Origin: Desulfitobacterium metallireducens DSM 15288 | GTDB lineage: Bacteria > Bacillota > Desulfitobacteriia > Desulfitobacteriales > Desulfitobacteriaceae | Direction of reading: 5' to 3' | Length of the DNA stretch: 64,000 nt | Assembly: GCF_000231405.2 (NCBI RefSeq) | Contig: NZ_CP007032.1 | Span: 2,790,001 to 2,854,000 of the forward strand | Shown: one piece after another, positions 6,201 through 14,710 of the stretch | Layout of the letters: the number at the start of each line of letters is the position of its first letter | Position numbering within the stretch: position 1 is the first letter of the stretch | Notes under the pieces: generated by a model | Told to the model about the DNA's origin: nothing | The model's database searches: none | Seen by the model: the letters and a program-made list of their open reading frames with translations, nothing else | Position numbers and translations under genes: made by a program

Positions 6201-8342
6201 CCAACGGCCAATTTCAATATCGCGAGAGAGTGTTAATACCACCGTATCATCTTTCTTCGCAGAAACTCCAGTTAATGTAACTTTGTGTCCATTATCGCTA
6301 ATGGTATCAGAGCTTATCCCCATTCCCTCAGCATTGGCTATTCTTACCAAATCGCCTTCCATGGCAACAATACCATTCGGTAATAAGAATTCAATTTGAC
6401 CCTTATTATAATCTTCTCCAAGCGTGTAAGTAAGTACGGTTTCCCCAACTACTCCGCCATGTCCATTGACACCAAAGCCCCCAGCTTTCGTTCCAACATT
6501 CCCAGTTGAAACGCCGCCGCTGCTACCTCCTCCCCCAACTGATGGAGTAGATCCGCCTACACTTCCACTACCCGTTACAGGAACCTCATTTCCTTTTTTA
6601 TCGAGAGTACCTATGTTTGCCCCAGAAGGTACATTAAGCTCAGCATTAACATTAGCAACCACATTTGTAACCGTCGTATTAGCCGAAAAATCAACTTGTG
6701 CTTCCTTGTTCACTTCAACCGTTGTAAATTTTCCGTCCAATGTAATTTTCTGTTCCTTATTTTCCGGTGCTATTTCTAGCTTTGCGATGTTTGCATTCGC
6801 GTCTGCTTTGATCGTTGCCGCTCCGTTTACTACGATTGGTTCAGCAAAAGTTCCTTTGAAGGTAACAACAGGGGATTGCCCCGCTATCGTTACAACTTCT
6901 ACACTACCTAGACTTCCTCCAGCTGCATCAAGAATCGCATAAGAAGTAACGACCGTGTTACCTATCTTGGTCGTTCCACTCGATTCCACACGAACTTCAT
7001 TAGAACTTGAAACAACGAGCGTTCCAGCTTCAGTATTCTTCAGATGAATGCTATCTTTAGCTCCAGAAAGAACGATTATTTTTCCAGCCTTAACATTATT
7101 AATGTTAGCCGTACCCTTCTCACCTGGATCAATAAACAATGTTCCTGTGATAGTAACATTATCCAAGACTACATTGTCACCCTGAATGTAAACACTGTAG
7201 GCTGTTCTAGCATTTTTTAAGGTTGCATTTTTCGCCGTAATCTTGATACTATCTGTCAATTCTTCGAGTTGATTTGCATCAGATGATCCTATAGTTGCGC
7301 CATCTTGTGCGTACACAACTACTGAGGTCAGTTGCTCAACGATACTCGAAGGGATACTCGCTTCGCCCCCGAAGGTGATGACATTTGACCCAAGGTTAAG
7401 TTTAGCAAAGTTCTTCGTCTCTGAAGGGAGTGTTGTACCGGTCAAAACTACAGGGGATGCTGTTAATGCGGCGAGTGGAGATCCTGCTAAGGCATCTGCT
7501 AAGTGATTATCTTCCCCATTGGCCAGATAGGTTTTACTATAGTTTAAATCATTGGCAAAAGTCTTAAGAACCTCAAGATTGGTACCGAAGCGGTCGAGAC
7601 CTCCAATTCGAATCGCATTCGGCAAGACAATTTTCACATTATCGGTTAATGCTCCCGTCCCTCCAAGGACATAAGTTTGATCTACATTCTCCTTTACTGA
7701 ATCAATATAGGCCATTACATTATTAGGAACATTATTAATGTCAGAAAGCAGAATTGGCATACCTTTCCCCGCGGCAATAGAAGCAATAGATAAAGCATCT
7801 GCATTATTCCATGCTGTAGCAACTACAAATTTATTGAAAGTCCCCATTTGCTTCGCTATATTGAGGGACGTTTCATAGCGATCACTGCCACCTAAAGGAA
7901 CAACAGTAATATTCATTTCAGCGAGTTGATCTAGGATTTTCTTTGTAATCACTTTATCTCCAGTGGTTACATAAACGGTCTTTACCCCGAGACGTTTTAA
8001 TTCTATTCCAGCATACTTATTTAGTTTATCCCCTTCTGTCAAAAGAATGGGGGCATTCTTCAATTTGGCCAGCGGCGCAGCCGCAAGAGCATCTACAAGA
8101 TTTTCATCCATTCCTGCAGACAATACAGCATACTCTGACGTGCCCTTCCATCCCTCTTGAGCAATTTTCGCAGCCGTTTCATATCTATCTATTCCTGAAA
8201 GCCGCTGTTCAGAGCCAACCGCTCCTGACACTACCGATTGTGTCTTAGAAGTTGCTGCAAATATGTTAGAAGTAAAGACAGTCGTTATAAAAAAACTAAC
8301 TGCTAAACATCCTGCAAGCAACTTTGTTGTATGCTTCTTCAT
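3204..8342 (-). CDS. Giant CWB2 surface protein with beta-helix repeats (1712 aa)
   Basis: The start at 8342 is set by GGAGG 7 bases upstream; an in-frame start 15 bases earlier overlaps that site. A signal peptide spans about residues 1-32. Three CWB2 repeats follow (about 45-345), marked by RLSGIDRYETA, GGSDRYETS and GGLDRFGTN, with DALA/DALS motifs; these attach the protein non-covalently to wall polymers. Residues about 360-590 are a beta-rich solenoid, followed by a Gly/Ser linker (GSGSVGGSTPSVGGGGSSGG). Then come a small beta domain, a helical FIVAR-like segment, a concanavalin-like domain and two right-handed beta-helix blocks (about 1030-1712) similar in style to pectate-lyase-like folds. 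Substrate and catalytic residues cannot be assigned. It is monocistronic with a long leader. Confidence 0.85.
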   Translation of the reverse strand: MKKHTTKLLAGCLAVSFFITTVFTSNIFAATSKTQSVVSGAVGSEQRLSGIDRYETAAKIAQEGWKGTSEYAVLSAGMDENLVDALAAAPLAKLKNAPILLTEGDKLNKYAGIELKRLGVKTVYVTTGDKVITKKILDQLAEMNITVVPLGGSDRYETSLNIAKQMGTFNKFVVATAWNNADALSIASIAAGKGMPILLSDINNVPNNVMAYIDSVKENVDQTYVLGGTGALTDNVKIVLPNAIRIGGLDRFGTNLEVLKTFANDLNYSKTYLANGEDNHLADALAGSPLAALTASPVVLTGTTLPSETKNFAKLNLGSNVITFGGEASIPSSIVEQLTSVVVYAQDGATIGSSDANQLEELTDSIKITAKNATLKNARTAYSVYIQGDNVVLDNVTITGTLFIDPGEKGTANINNVKAGKIIVLSGAKDSIHLKNTEAGTLVVSSSNEVRVESSGTTKIGNTVVTSYAILDAAGGSLGSVEVVTIAGQSPVVTFKGTFAEPIVVNGAATIKADANANIAKLEIAPENKEQKITLDGKFTTVEVNKEAQVDFSANTTVTNVVANVNAELNVPSGANIGTLDKKGNEVPVTGSGSVGGSTPSVGGGGSSGGVSTGNVGTKAGGFGVNGHGGVVGETVLTYTLGEDYNKGQIEFLLPNGIVAMEGDLVRIANAEGMGISSDTISDNGHKVTLTGVSAKKDDTVVLTLSRDIEIGRWDFKVIGDSDGNGPILQVQEPSITLYRPDFTEADATLSEYMHAGGHDTDAEFIAVTDAMDAVLAASRVRPWNQGNIDAANAALQNTVNLLKNAITHVKSMAEASLGEWKKDRTEPASWDQSNGWITTTTSAQQNSNSWYDWQGRGTATNVGLTDQWQVETQIELTDQLLNGTGVRTSMWVQVDGVNGVQSTQNNVLDWAILQFRNDPTTKTKGWESWDSTGDGNWIPLTQENVNVEKGIHTLKMVYDSGKISQYIDGILVREYTIKTDEGFDGVSAPSYVIIQSRTFGAQYTAKWRVPLVKYVAGYPAGTQFISTVDELKAAIKGQADGQTWVIGAGPFDIPRDTTTLRDSNGQVVTSSGQAGWCMPISANNLTIIGIGDPVLTSSDVTPNGSWASQNLITVWGDNVTIEGLTLTPKVDVNKTIEVVGDKKFTIRDCTFTPNSSSLADEGGSLYFNGAGTDGTKAILVENNLFNYASVALDGVKASNITIANNTWENIKGYAIGNTYWGSTDRKETPYTEVNVNGNNFNNVTDKTKIIAARLNQTFTLDAENKINGVAVNKDNFGKYINFNNLAYWSECKDNKVIVDGVTYVSPYQKIDEYVTNVAQLEEAISTATASERIIVAPGTYELSKELNITVPVTLEGMGDVTLKAANVPWSTENGSKHLLAIYAGTKEAPVTLSNLVIDADQKSHAVNTYNNAYAILNDVTIKNGLGAGLIVNGSTIVAKNLYTSGNEWGAVNVDPGSGVTTPSAFALSGDGVLAEPTQIWSDGAHVTASATVEIIAAGYTNYFITDKSVNIWSNQSLTNAAVITKNGQSQNFSTIQAAIAAADEGDIIYVTPGTYNGDIAVNKKVTLQGAADHQSIISGEIHLIAGSNGSTVDSFAINIGETGYGVNCDAGIGDVTVSDNIMNANTNGNTALAVYLNAGWGTANTVIGNTFTGKYSEGAVTVDVYPAPAVVVTTINGNNFSNVVGNYLKVFRSETGRLVTDITDTNKVSLN

Positions 8343-8670
8343 CTTCAACCTCCACACTTAAATTAAATAAAAGAAATAAAGGATTGTGAGTTTACTTATT
8401 TTTGCTATACTTAAAATTGTTAAAAGCAAAGCTAACCACAAGCTATGTTGTTGGGTAATTCAACATAAACTTCTGGTCAGGTTACCTGTTACAGCAGGCT
8501 TCCTGTTTTAGCTAAACTTTTCCGCAAAGGTCTTGGACATTGCTGGGTGACAACAAACCTGTCTAAGGCCTTCCTCATCTCACCTCCTACGGAGATATAC
8601 TTAGTAAACCCAAAAGTCCTACTTTGCATAGGACAAACTTCCTTTTTCTGTAAATTCTCCATTGGGCTAA
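8343..8670 (-). other. Long, hairpin-rich 5' leader of the giant CWB2 gene
   Basis: No gene is seen here. In minus orientation several hairpins are visible: GTCCTA/TAGGAC (8616-8634), CCTG/CAGG pairs in the 8480-8515 part, and TATGTTG/CAACATA (8444-8467). A few strings such as AGGTGAG and AATGTCCAAGAC recall the magnesium M-box riboswitch, but their order and spacing do not fit. It could be a riboswitch of a class I cannot name. A possible weak promoter (TTGCCA) lies near 8690. Confidence 0.35.
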
Positions 8671-8794
8671 CTATTCCTTTACAAAAATTATGGCAAAAAA
8701 TTACATGATAAATTATTTAAATTACTTTAAAATCTCAATTCGTTTAATTGTTCCATATAATTACAGATAAGCACATAATTAAGTGGCAATAAAA

Positions 8795-8840
8795 TTAGAA
8801 CAGCCCACATTTCATGATCATGAAATGTGGGCTGTTCTAA
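8795..8840. repeat. 46-bp perfect palindrome between divergent genes
   Basis: The arms 8795-8817 and 8818-8840 are exact reverse complements with no spacer. The minus side continues with TTTTATTG, so it could act as a terminator for leftward RNA. It lies between the leader of the leftward giant gene and the promoter of the rightward CWB2 gene. Confidence 0.8.
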
Positions 8841-8896
8841 TAATCGCGCGTACTTATTATTTTCGACAAATTTGGATTTTTCTCTCTATTTTTCCA

Positions 8897-8905
8897 TGGT
8901 ATAAT
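8897..8905 (+). promoter_or_regulatory. Extended -10 promoter of the riboswitch-controlled CWB2 gene
   Basis: TGG immediately precedes TATAAT (8900-8905), an extended -10. The -35 region is only a T-rich stretch. The predicted start near 8912 places the riboswitch at the very 5' end of the transcript. Confidence 0.65.
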
Positions 8906-8919
8906 AACCATGTTTTTGC

Positions 8920-9008
8920 TAGGTTCAAAGAAAAAGGCAAACCCGTTGAAAAGCGGGGACGCAAAGCGATGGGTCTAAGGCTTTTGCTAAGACTGCCAAG
9001 CTGCCATA
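8920..9008 (+). ncRNA. Cyclic di-GMP-I riboswitch (GEMM)
   Basis: The diagnostic core is present: AAAGGCAAACCCG, a tetraloop-like GTTGAAAAGC, GGGGACGCAAAGC, then GATGGGTCTAAGG and a second helix ending GACTGCCAAGCTGCC. These match the GGCAAACC...GGGACGCAAAGC...GGNCTAA consensus of the c-di-GMP-I aptamer. A terminator-like hairpin follows at 9029-9061 and the CWB2 gene starts at 9091. The switch should couple production of this surface protein to c-di-GMP. Its direction (on or off) cannot be told by eye. Confidence 0.93.
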
Positions 9009-9028
9009 ATCCATTTAGGAAAAATAGA

Positions 9029-9061
9029 AGGCTCTTTCCTGTGGTTTATGGGAAAGAGCCT
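9029..9061 (+). terminator. Expression-platform hairpin of the c-di-GMP-I riboswitch
   Basis: An 11-bp perfect stem (9029-9039 with 9051-9061) closes an 11-base loop. It is followed by a T-rich but interrupted tail (CATTTCATATT). It lies between the aptamer and the ribosome site AAAAGGAG (about 9073-9080). Confidence 0.75.
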
Positions 9062-9090
9062 CATTTCATATTAAAAGGAGTGTTCGATTG

Positions 9091-10188
9091 ATGAAAAAAA
9101 TTCTAGGAGTCCTATTAACCCTTGCGATGTCCTTAGCGCTCCCGTTGAGTGCCGCGGCCTCAACCACCCCAACCCAAACCCAACAGGTTCGCCTGCAAGG
9201 AAGCAACCGTTATGAGACAGCGGTTAGTATCGCTAATGAACTCGCCAAACAACATAACATTGATTTTTCCAAGGGTGAAAAGTTCCAAAACGTTGTTTTA
9301 GCCTCGGGCAACAATTTCCCAGATGCTTTAGCCGGAGCTCCGTTAGCTAATCAAGAAAATGCGCCCATTCTTTTAGTCGATAATACCCCTGAGAATAGTA
9401 CTACAACTTTTGATTTTATCCAGGCACATGTGAGTACCAGCGGAAATGTTTTCCTCCTTGGAGGTACTGGTGTCATCCCCCAAAACTTTACCGACAAGCT
9501 TGTAAGCATGGGCTTTGCCCCACAGAATATTGAACAACTCGGAGGGCAGAATCGAAATGAAACCTCATTGATTATTTCTAAACGATTGCAGAACCCTTTG
9601 AAGGAAGTTGTTTTAGTTACAGATTCTTATTTCGCAGATGCCTTAACGGTTGCCCCGACAGCTACTTCAGTTTTCACTCCCATTTTGTTGGTTGCTGATA
9701 CTGGTCTTACGCCTGATCAAAAAGCCTTCTGTGACTCAATTAATAATGTAGTTATTTTTGGAACACTTGCTTCTAAAACCAACGAGATTTATCCTCGTGC
9801 TATGGGACTAACCGGCGCAAATAAATATGATTCAAATGCCATCTGGGCTAAACAAGTTAAGAATAAGCCCTTCATTGCCTTAGCTACGGGAGAGGATTAT
9901 CCCGATGCTTTAGCCGGTGCCGTCTTGGTGGGAAGCCTTGGAGTTGGAGGAGGGGTAGTGCTCATGACTAATCCCAATCAATTACCCTCCGAAACCATAA
10001 GCGCACTCAATGTGATTTCTTATAATGATAAGCAAGCTTTAACCTATACCAACGCGCAAGGACAATATAGTTCTTTCCCCGCTGTCATGTACCCCACTCT
10101 ATATATCTTAGGCGGAACGGGTGCTGTTTCTGATTCGGTTCAATCCCAGGCCGCTACTATCCTTAACGGACCGGGTACTGCGAAATAA
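9091..10188 (+). CDS. CWB2 surface protein under c-di-GMP control (365 aa)
   Basis: The ATG at 9091 follows AAAAGGAG by about 10 bases; the upstream TTG in frame is not needed. A signal peptide (MKKILGVLLTLAMSLALPLS, cut near AAA) is followed directly by three CWB2 repeats that fill the rest of the protein. Markers are RLQGSNRYETAVSIAN, LGGQNRNETSLIIS and a divergent third unit (TGANKYDSNAIWAK). No further domain is present, so it may be a pure wall-coat or adhesin component. It is the only plus-strand CWB2 gene here and the one carrying a c-di-GMP-I riboswitch, so it is likely tied to the motile-sessile switch. A strong terminator follows. Confidence 0.9.
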   Translation: MKKILGVLLTLAMSLALPLSAAASTTPTQTQQVRLQGSNRYETAVSIANELAKQHNIDFSKGEKFQNVVLASGNNFPDALAGAPLANQENAPILLVDNTPENSTTTFDFIQAHVSTSGNVFLLGGTGVIPQNFTDKLVSMGFAPQNIEQLGGQNRNETSLIISKRLQNPLKEVVLVTDSYFADALTVAPTATSVFTPILLVADTGLTPDQKAFCDSINNVVIFGTLASKTNEIYPRAMGLTGANKYDSNAIWAKQVKNKPFIALATGEDYPDALAGAVLVGSLGVGGGVVLMTNPNQLPSETISALNVISYNDKQALTYTNAQGQYSSFPAVMYPTLYILGGTGAVSDSVQSQAATILNGPGTAK

Positions 10189-10210
10189 ATCGTCGGTAAC
10201 TTTCAAGGCA

Positions 10211-10251
10211 AAAAATATAGCAAGCACGTCATATGTGCTTGCTATATTTTT
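10211..10251. terminator. Bidirectional terminator between convergent CWB2 genes
   Basis: A perfect 17-bp stem (10211-10227 with 10235-10251) is flanked by A and T runs on either side, so it works in both directions. The CAAGCAC...GTGCTTG stem resembles the hairpin of repeat copies 2-4. Confidence 0.9.
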
Positions 10252-10283
10252 ATGATAATTCTTCTCCTTGGTGATCGTATTCC

Positions 10284-12377
10284 TTACTCTATCCCCATAA
10301 GAATTCTTTGAGCCTGCTGAACAAGACTAGCAGGGACAACGCCCTCTCCACCTAACGTCCGAACCGTAGGACGAATTCCTGTAGCTCGAAGTTGTTTAAG
10401 ATAAGATTGGATGGCAGGAGAAAATGTTCCACTATTTTGATCGATCAGAAGAATGGGATCCCCCGTCTTCGCCGCTAAACCACTTCCTGCAAGTGCATCT
10501 GCAAAGCTATACCCATTTGCGATATAAAGGGTATCGGGACTTGTTGCAAACTCATTGACTACTGCACCCGCTGTCTCAAATCGATCATTCCCCGCTAAAC
10601 GCTTAATCGCCGTCCCAGGCACTAAAGCTTTAATTTGATCTTCAACCGACTGTGAAACAACGGATATCCCACCTGCAATATACACGGTTGAAGGTTTTTG
10701 GGTTAAAATATAATCTTTTGTTTTTTCGGCAAGAAAGTCCTTCCCGACAAGCAGAGTTGGATACTGATTTGATCCTGCGAAACTAGAAACACTGAGAGCA
10801 TCTGGGAAACCTTCACCCGAGGCTACTATTACGGGTGTCCCCGACTTCACGTTAGCATTATTAACAACAGCCATATTGGTTTCGTAAAGATCAAGTCCGC
10901 TCAAGCGTTCTATTGTATTACCCTTCTTAAGAATTTCTGTTTCAAACGAGTCATTAATGACGCCCGTTCCACCAATGATATATACTTTTGTAGCCGGGGT
11001 AGAATGTAAGGCAATATAGTCAAAGGCTTCTGAGGACTCTCCGACTGTAGATCCCACAAGTAAAATCGGAGCATTATACTTCTTGGATAAAATACTTGCA
11101 GATAACGCATCTGGGAAATTAGTACCCGAGGCTAAAATGATGTTATCGCATTTACCCTTATTAAAATCTTCGCTAATCGCTCTCGCTGTTTGGTATCGAT
11201 CCAGTCCTGCTAAACGAGGAGGAGCTGCTAATACTTTAATTAAATCCATATAATTAAACGAATTATTTTCGTTTAGTTCTGGAATTTGAATACTAATCGG
11301 TGTATTTATGCCCGTAATATCTGTATTAAAGTTAACAGTCAGATTCACGACCCCTTTGGCATCGATAGCTGGGGCTTTTTGTCCGCTCAAGGTATTCATC
11401 AAGGAATTGATTTGAGACAGATCCACTTTAAAATTGATGAGCCCACTTTCATTAATGACATAACCATTCGAAATCGTATAGTTTATCTCGAGTCCTTTAT
11501 CACCCAATAAGGACACATTCTCCAATTGAGCCATGAAACCATTAAACTGAGCTAAGAACTCCGGTGTACTCGCATCGAGCTCTTTAATCGCTTGATCAAG
11601 GTCAATGGAACTTTGGGCTTGATCTGGAACTCCACCAAGTTCAATCATTGAACTTAAATATTCCTTGATGAAATCCATAGCTTCTTTGTCTTGGGCAAAG
11701 TTATTTACAGTGTAGCTCAAAAATTCCTTTAATTGTGCATCATTGAGCTTTATCGAAAATTTTTGTGTCCCATCATTCGTGGGGACATTAACAACATCAA
11801 GATTTGGATTAAAGCGTTGAGCATAACTGGTAAGGAACTCGACTCCCTTTGTTTGGAAGTTTTTGCTGAACTCCATGAGCTTAGTCGGGTCGAGATTACT
11901 CAATTCAGAATCCTTCATATCATAGGGATTCATAACCATATATTCTTTGTTTGCAAATCGGGAAGGAAAAGACGCCGTTGCCATTGCAGGTACTTTAATG
12001 ATTTCCACTAACTTTGGATTCTCTCCAGTGAGATCCATGTCAACCCACAAAGGCACATTAAGACTTAACCCCTGCATATCTAAGTTCATATCGATTTGTG
12101 CTTGACTAACCGTCTTCTGTTCATTGCCATTCGTTTTTACATTGAGATCAAGTTTAGCCGTATTAAGCAACATAGCCGTCGAATCAATTTGCTGCTGAAC
12201 AGCAGGTTCAAACCCTGAACCACTCAATTCGAAGGACATCGTTGTATGCTCCTGCACCGAATTAACCTTTTGCATTTTCATAGTAGCATCAAAAAGGACC
12301 TGCTGATTCGGGGTACACCCTGTTAAAACAAAGAGCAACGTTAAGATTGATGTGATCCAGACCATCTTTTTCTTCAT
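10284..12377 (-). CDS. CWB2 lipoprotein with a large N-terminal domain (697 aa)
   Basis: The N-terminus is a lipoprotein signal with lipobox LTGC near residue 21, so the protein should be anchored to the membrane. Residues about 25-385 form an unrecognised domain rich in beta-strand and amphipathic patterns. It contains internal similar stretches such as LDLNVKTNGN, IDMNLDMQGL and LINFKVDLSQ, loosely like lipid-binding LolA/LppX folds. Three CWB2 repeats follow from about residue 390 (RLAGLDRYQTA, RLSGLDLYETN, RLAGNDRFETA), the reverse of the order in the giant protein. A membrane lipid anchor plus wall-binding repeats could bridge membrane and wall. An AGGAGGAC site precedes the ATG and an extended -10 lies at 12466-12474. 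Confidence 0.88.
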   Translation of the reverse strand: MKKKMVWITSILTLLFVLTGCTPNQQVLFDATMKMQKVNSVQEHTTMSFELSGSGFEPAVQQQIDSTAMLLNTAKLDLNVKTNGNEQKTVSQAQIDMNLDMQGLSLNVPLWVDMDLTGENPKLVEIIKVPAMATASFPSRFANKEYMVMNPYDMKDSELSNLDPTKLMEFSKNFQTKGVEFLTSYAQRFNPNLDVVNVPTNDGTQKFSIKLNDAQLKEFLSYTVNNFAQDKEAMDFIKEYLSSMIELGGVPDQAQSSIDLDQAIKELDASTPEFLAQFNGFMAQLENVSLLGDKGLEINYTISNGYVINESGLINFKVDLSQINSLMNTLSGQKAPAIDAKGVVNLTVNFNTDITGINTPISIQIPELNENNSFNYMDLIKVLAAPPRLAGLDRYQTARAISEDFNKGKCDNIILASGTNFPDALSASILSKKYNAPILLVGSTVGESSEAFDYIALHSTPATKVYIIGGTGVINDSFETEILKKGNTIERLSGLDLYETNMAVVNNANVKSGTPVIVASGEGFPDALSVSSFAGSNQYPTLLVGKDFLAEKTKDYILTQKPSTVYIAGGISVVSQSVEDQIKALVPGTAIKRLAGNDRFETAGAVVNEFATSPDTLYIANGYSFADALAGSGLAAKTGDPILLIDQNSGTFSPAIQSYLKQLRATGIRPTVRTLGGEGVVPASLVQQAQRILMGIE

Positions 12378-12465
12378 CGTAATATTTGTCCTCCTCTTCC
12401 AATGATAACTTACAAATGTTTACTTCTATGACTATGCGTAGAAGTCCTCCCTATATGTGTTAAAA

Positions 12466-12474
12466 ATTATACCA
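12466..12474 (-). promoter_or_regulatory. Extended -10 promoter of the CWB2 lipoprotein
   Basis: TGG precedes TATAAT (12471-12466) in minus orientation. No clear -35 is seen. The predicted leader of about 80 bases holds a small hairpin (ACTTCTA/TAGAAGT). Confidence 0.55.
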
Positions 12475-12504
12475 ATTCTGCTAATGGCTTAATCCTATTC
12501 AAAT

Positions 12505-12589
12505 AAAAGCTATGCCAAGCACGTTATCTTGCGTGCTTGGCATAGCTTTTGTCAGAATTATTTCCCTTTGTGTGGGGGTACGACCCCCA
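12505..12589 (-). repeat. 3'-end repeat family, copy 2, with terminator
   Basis: It has two parts. The core 12551-12589 holds GTCAGAATTATTTCCC and the TGGGGGTACGACCCCCA hairpin. A 19-bp perfect terminator stem (12505-12523 with 12532-12550) then ends in TTTTAT-type bases in the minus direction. It starts one base after the transglutaminase stop codon. Confidence 0.85.
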
Positions 12590-12590
12590 G

Positions 12591-14654
12591 TTATTTGCTA
12601 CGCACGGAAGGGTAGCCTAATTCAGCCTGAAAATAGGATTCGGTTCGATAGGCACTATTGTTATTAAAATCAAAGGTGACATGGCCATTATCAGGAATCG
12701 ATCCAATGGTTCGATAATCCGAAATATTGTCAGCCCAAGTGGGGTCACTCGCAATCCATCCATAAGGAGGAAGATACGTTTCAACCCAGGCATGGGCAGC
12801 ACCCCCTGTATTAGACCACCCATCCCCTAGCAAAGGATAGATGACAGGTACTCCTGCACCAGAGCTCAAGGCATAGCCAGAGGCAACACGAGCGGGGATC
12901 TGATTCGCTCGAAGGAGAGCAACCTCTAGGTCAGCATAGTCTTGGCAAACTCCTGTTTTGTATGTTAGAGCGGATAGAGCTCCTTTATTATCATGGCCTG
13001 AGGAAAAGGTTTCATCATAGGCTACCGTATTATAAACAAATTCATGTGTTTTCTGAACTAAATCTAATGTTCCACTCGAACTGTTCTTTAAATCCTGGGC
13101 GACAGTAAGAATATCAGGATCATCTGATTCGATAAACTTTTCAGGATTGACATACTGTGTATCAACCAAAGAGGTATCGATAGTCTGAGGAATCAAACGG
13201 GCTGAAGGATTAATCTCGACACCGCGAACTTCTACAACAAATTTATTCGTGACAGTAATCACTTCACCTGGGACGACATTATCAGCCTGGATGATTGCTT
13301 TTTCAGTACCGTTGGTATCCTCGACTACAGAGAGGGTTGCATTCCGATCCACGGAAACAGATTCAAAAACGGGCTTTTGGATAAACGTATCCGCAGGCGA
13401 AGGCAGGTTGTCTGTGATTGTGGTGCTACCCGTATTAGATCCTTTATTAGTCACCGTAAATCGCATTTCAATCGTCCATGTTGTCGGGTTTCCGTAACTC
13501 TTAGCCGTTTGATAGCCCGCTGAATAACTATCCGTGTTCTTAGGCGGAACGATAAAGGATACAACGCCAGCTGCTGGCTCGGGAGTAACTGTGCCATCGA
13601 GCAGTGCGGTAATGGATTGTAAATAAGCATCAGCAACAGCACCTATGCCCCCAAATACAGTTATATTATTGAGATTTTGAGTCTTAAACGTTTTAAGGTA
13701 ATTCGAAAGGGAAGTATTAAGGCTGGAATCTTCGTTTCCTACCAATAAAATGGGGTCCCCTGTTTTTGCAGCAAGAACACTTCCCGCAAGAGCATCCGGA
13801 AAATCTAAACCACTCGCAACATAAAAATGTTGAGGATTAGTCGCAAATTCTGAATTAATCACGGCATTCGTTTCAAAGCGGTCACTGCCCGAGAGCCGAC
13901 TCACCGTAGAATTTGGGGCTAATGATTGAGCTAGAGATAAAAGCGAGTCGGGAATAACTCCTTTTCCACCAACGACATAGATTTGACTGGGTTGATCCGC
14001 TTGAATAAATGTTTTGATTTGATCGGAGATCGTATTAGAATCAACCAACAAAATAGGCCACCCATTATAAGCAGCAAAGCTCGAAATGCTCAACGCATCA
14101 GGAAAGTTTTCACCATAAGTCAAGACGATAGGCGTCCCTTTGGAAACCTCCTCAGCATTGGCAATAAGACTTGAAGTTTCGTACCGATCTGCTCCACCTA
14201 AGCGAATCATGTTGTTATACCCTAAGCTTCGAAGTTTTTGATCAAATTCGGCGGGGATAACTCCGGTGCCTCCGGCGAAATAAAGGGTTGCATTTTTCGC
14301 AACATGATTGGTGATAAAGTCAAACGCTTCTGCTGAAGTTGAAACCTGGTCATTCACTAGGATAATGGGGGCATTCATCTTATGGGCTAGAACACTCCCG
14401 GATAAAGCATCAGGGAAATCTAAACCCGAAGCAATAACTAGGCTTGAAGAAAGTGAACTCCCTGTGACATTTTCGGCAATGGTCTTGGCGGTTTGAAAAC
14501 GATCTGTCCCCGAAAGACGGCTTGAACTTCGCAATGTGGTTATCGTTTGTGAAGCGACATAAGGATTCGATTGTGTTTGTGATAAAGCTACCGTATTCGT
14601 GGAAAGTATAAGGCCAATTGAAAGTAGCGCAGCCAAAATTTTGTTTTTCTTCAT
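12591..14654 (-). CDS. CWB2 protein with transglutaminase-like domain (687 aa)
   Basis: A signal peptide (about 1-26) is followed by three CWB2 repeats (about 42-350) marked by RLSGTDRFQTA, RLGGADRYETS and RLSGSDRFETN. Residues about 370-480 form a beta domain of DUF11-like style. The C-terminal part is a transglutaminase-like papain fold with the triad visible: Cys in KTGVCQDYADLE, His in AAHAWVETYLPP and Asp in ASDPTWAD. It may crosslink or cleave surface proteins or peptidoglycan peptides at the wall. An AGAGGAG site precedes the ATG and a TATAAT lies about 20 bases further upstream. The stop codon abuts repeat copy 2. Confidence 0.9.
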   Translation of the reverse strand: MKKNKILAALLSIGLILSTNTVALSQTQSNPYVASQTITTLRSSSRLSGTDRFQTAKTIAENVTGSSLSSSLVIASGLDFPDALSGSVLAHKMNAPIILVNDQVSTSAEAFDFITNHVAKNATLYFAGGTGVIPAEFDQKLRSLGYNNMIRLGGADRYETSSLIANAEEVSKGTPIVLTYGENFPDALSISSFAAYNGWPILLVDSNTISDQIKTFIQADQPSQIYVVGGKGVIPDSLLSLAQSLAPNSTVSRLSGSDRFETNAVINSEFATNPQHFYVASGLDFPDALAGSVLAAKTGDPILLVGNEDSSLNTSLSNYLKTFKTQNLNNITVFGGIGAVADAYLQSITALLDGTVTPEPAAGVVSFIVPPKNTDSYSAGYQTAKSYGNPTTWTIEMRFTVTNKGSNTGSTTITDNLPSPADTFIQKPVFESVSVDRNATLSVVEDTNGTEKAIIQADNVVPGEVITVTNKFVVEVRGVEINPSARLIPQTIDTSLVDTQYVNPEKFIESDDPDILTVAQDLKNSSSGTLDLVQKTHEFVYNTVAYDETFSSGHDNKGALSALTYKTGVCQDYADLEVALLRANQIPARVASGYALSSGAGVPVIYPLLGDGWSNTGGAAHAWVETYLPPYGWIASDPTWADNISDYRTIGSIPDNGHVTFDFNNNSAYRTESYFQAELGYPSVRSK

Positions 14655-14710
14655 CTACATCACTCCTCTTTTTCTATTATAACATTCACAAAGAGGGAGA
14701 ACTAAACAGT

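Noticed and set aside
8443-8590. Magnesium M-box riboswitch
   Set aside because: Only short strings match, in the wrong order and spacing, so I report an unassigned leader instead.
8783-9091. A plus-strand frame of 102 codons over the riboswitch
   Set aside because: It crosses the palindrome, promoter, aptamer and terminator, so it is not a gene.
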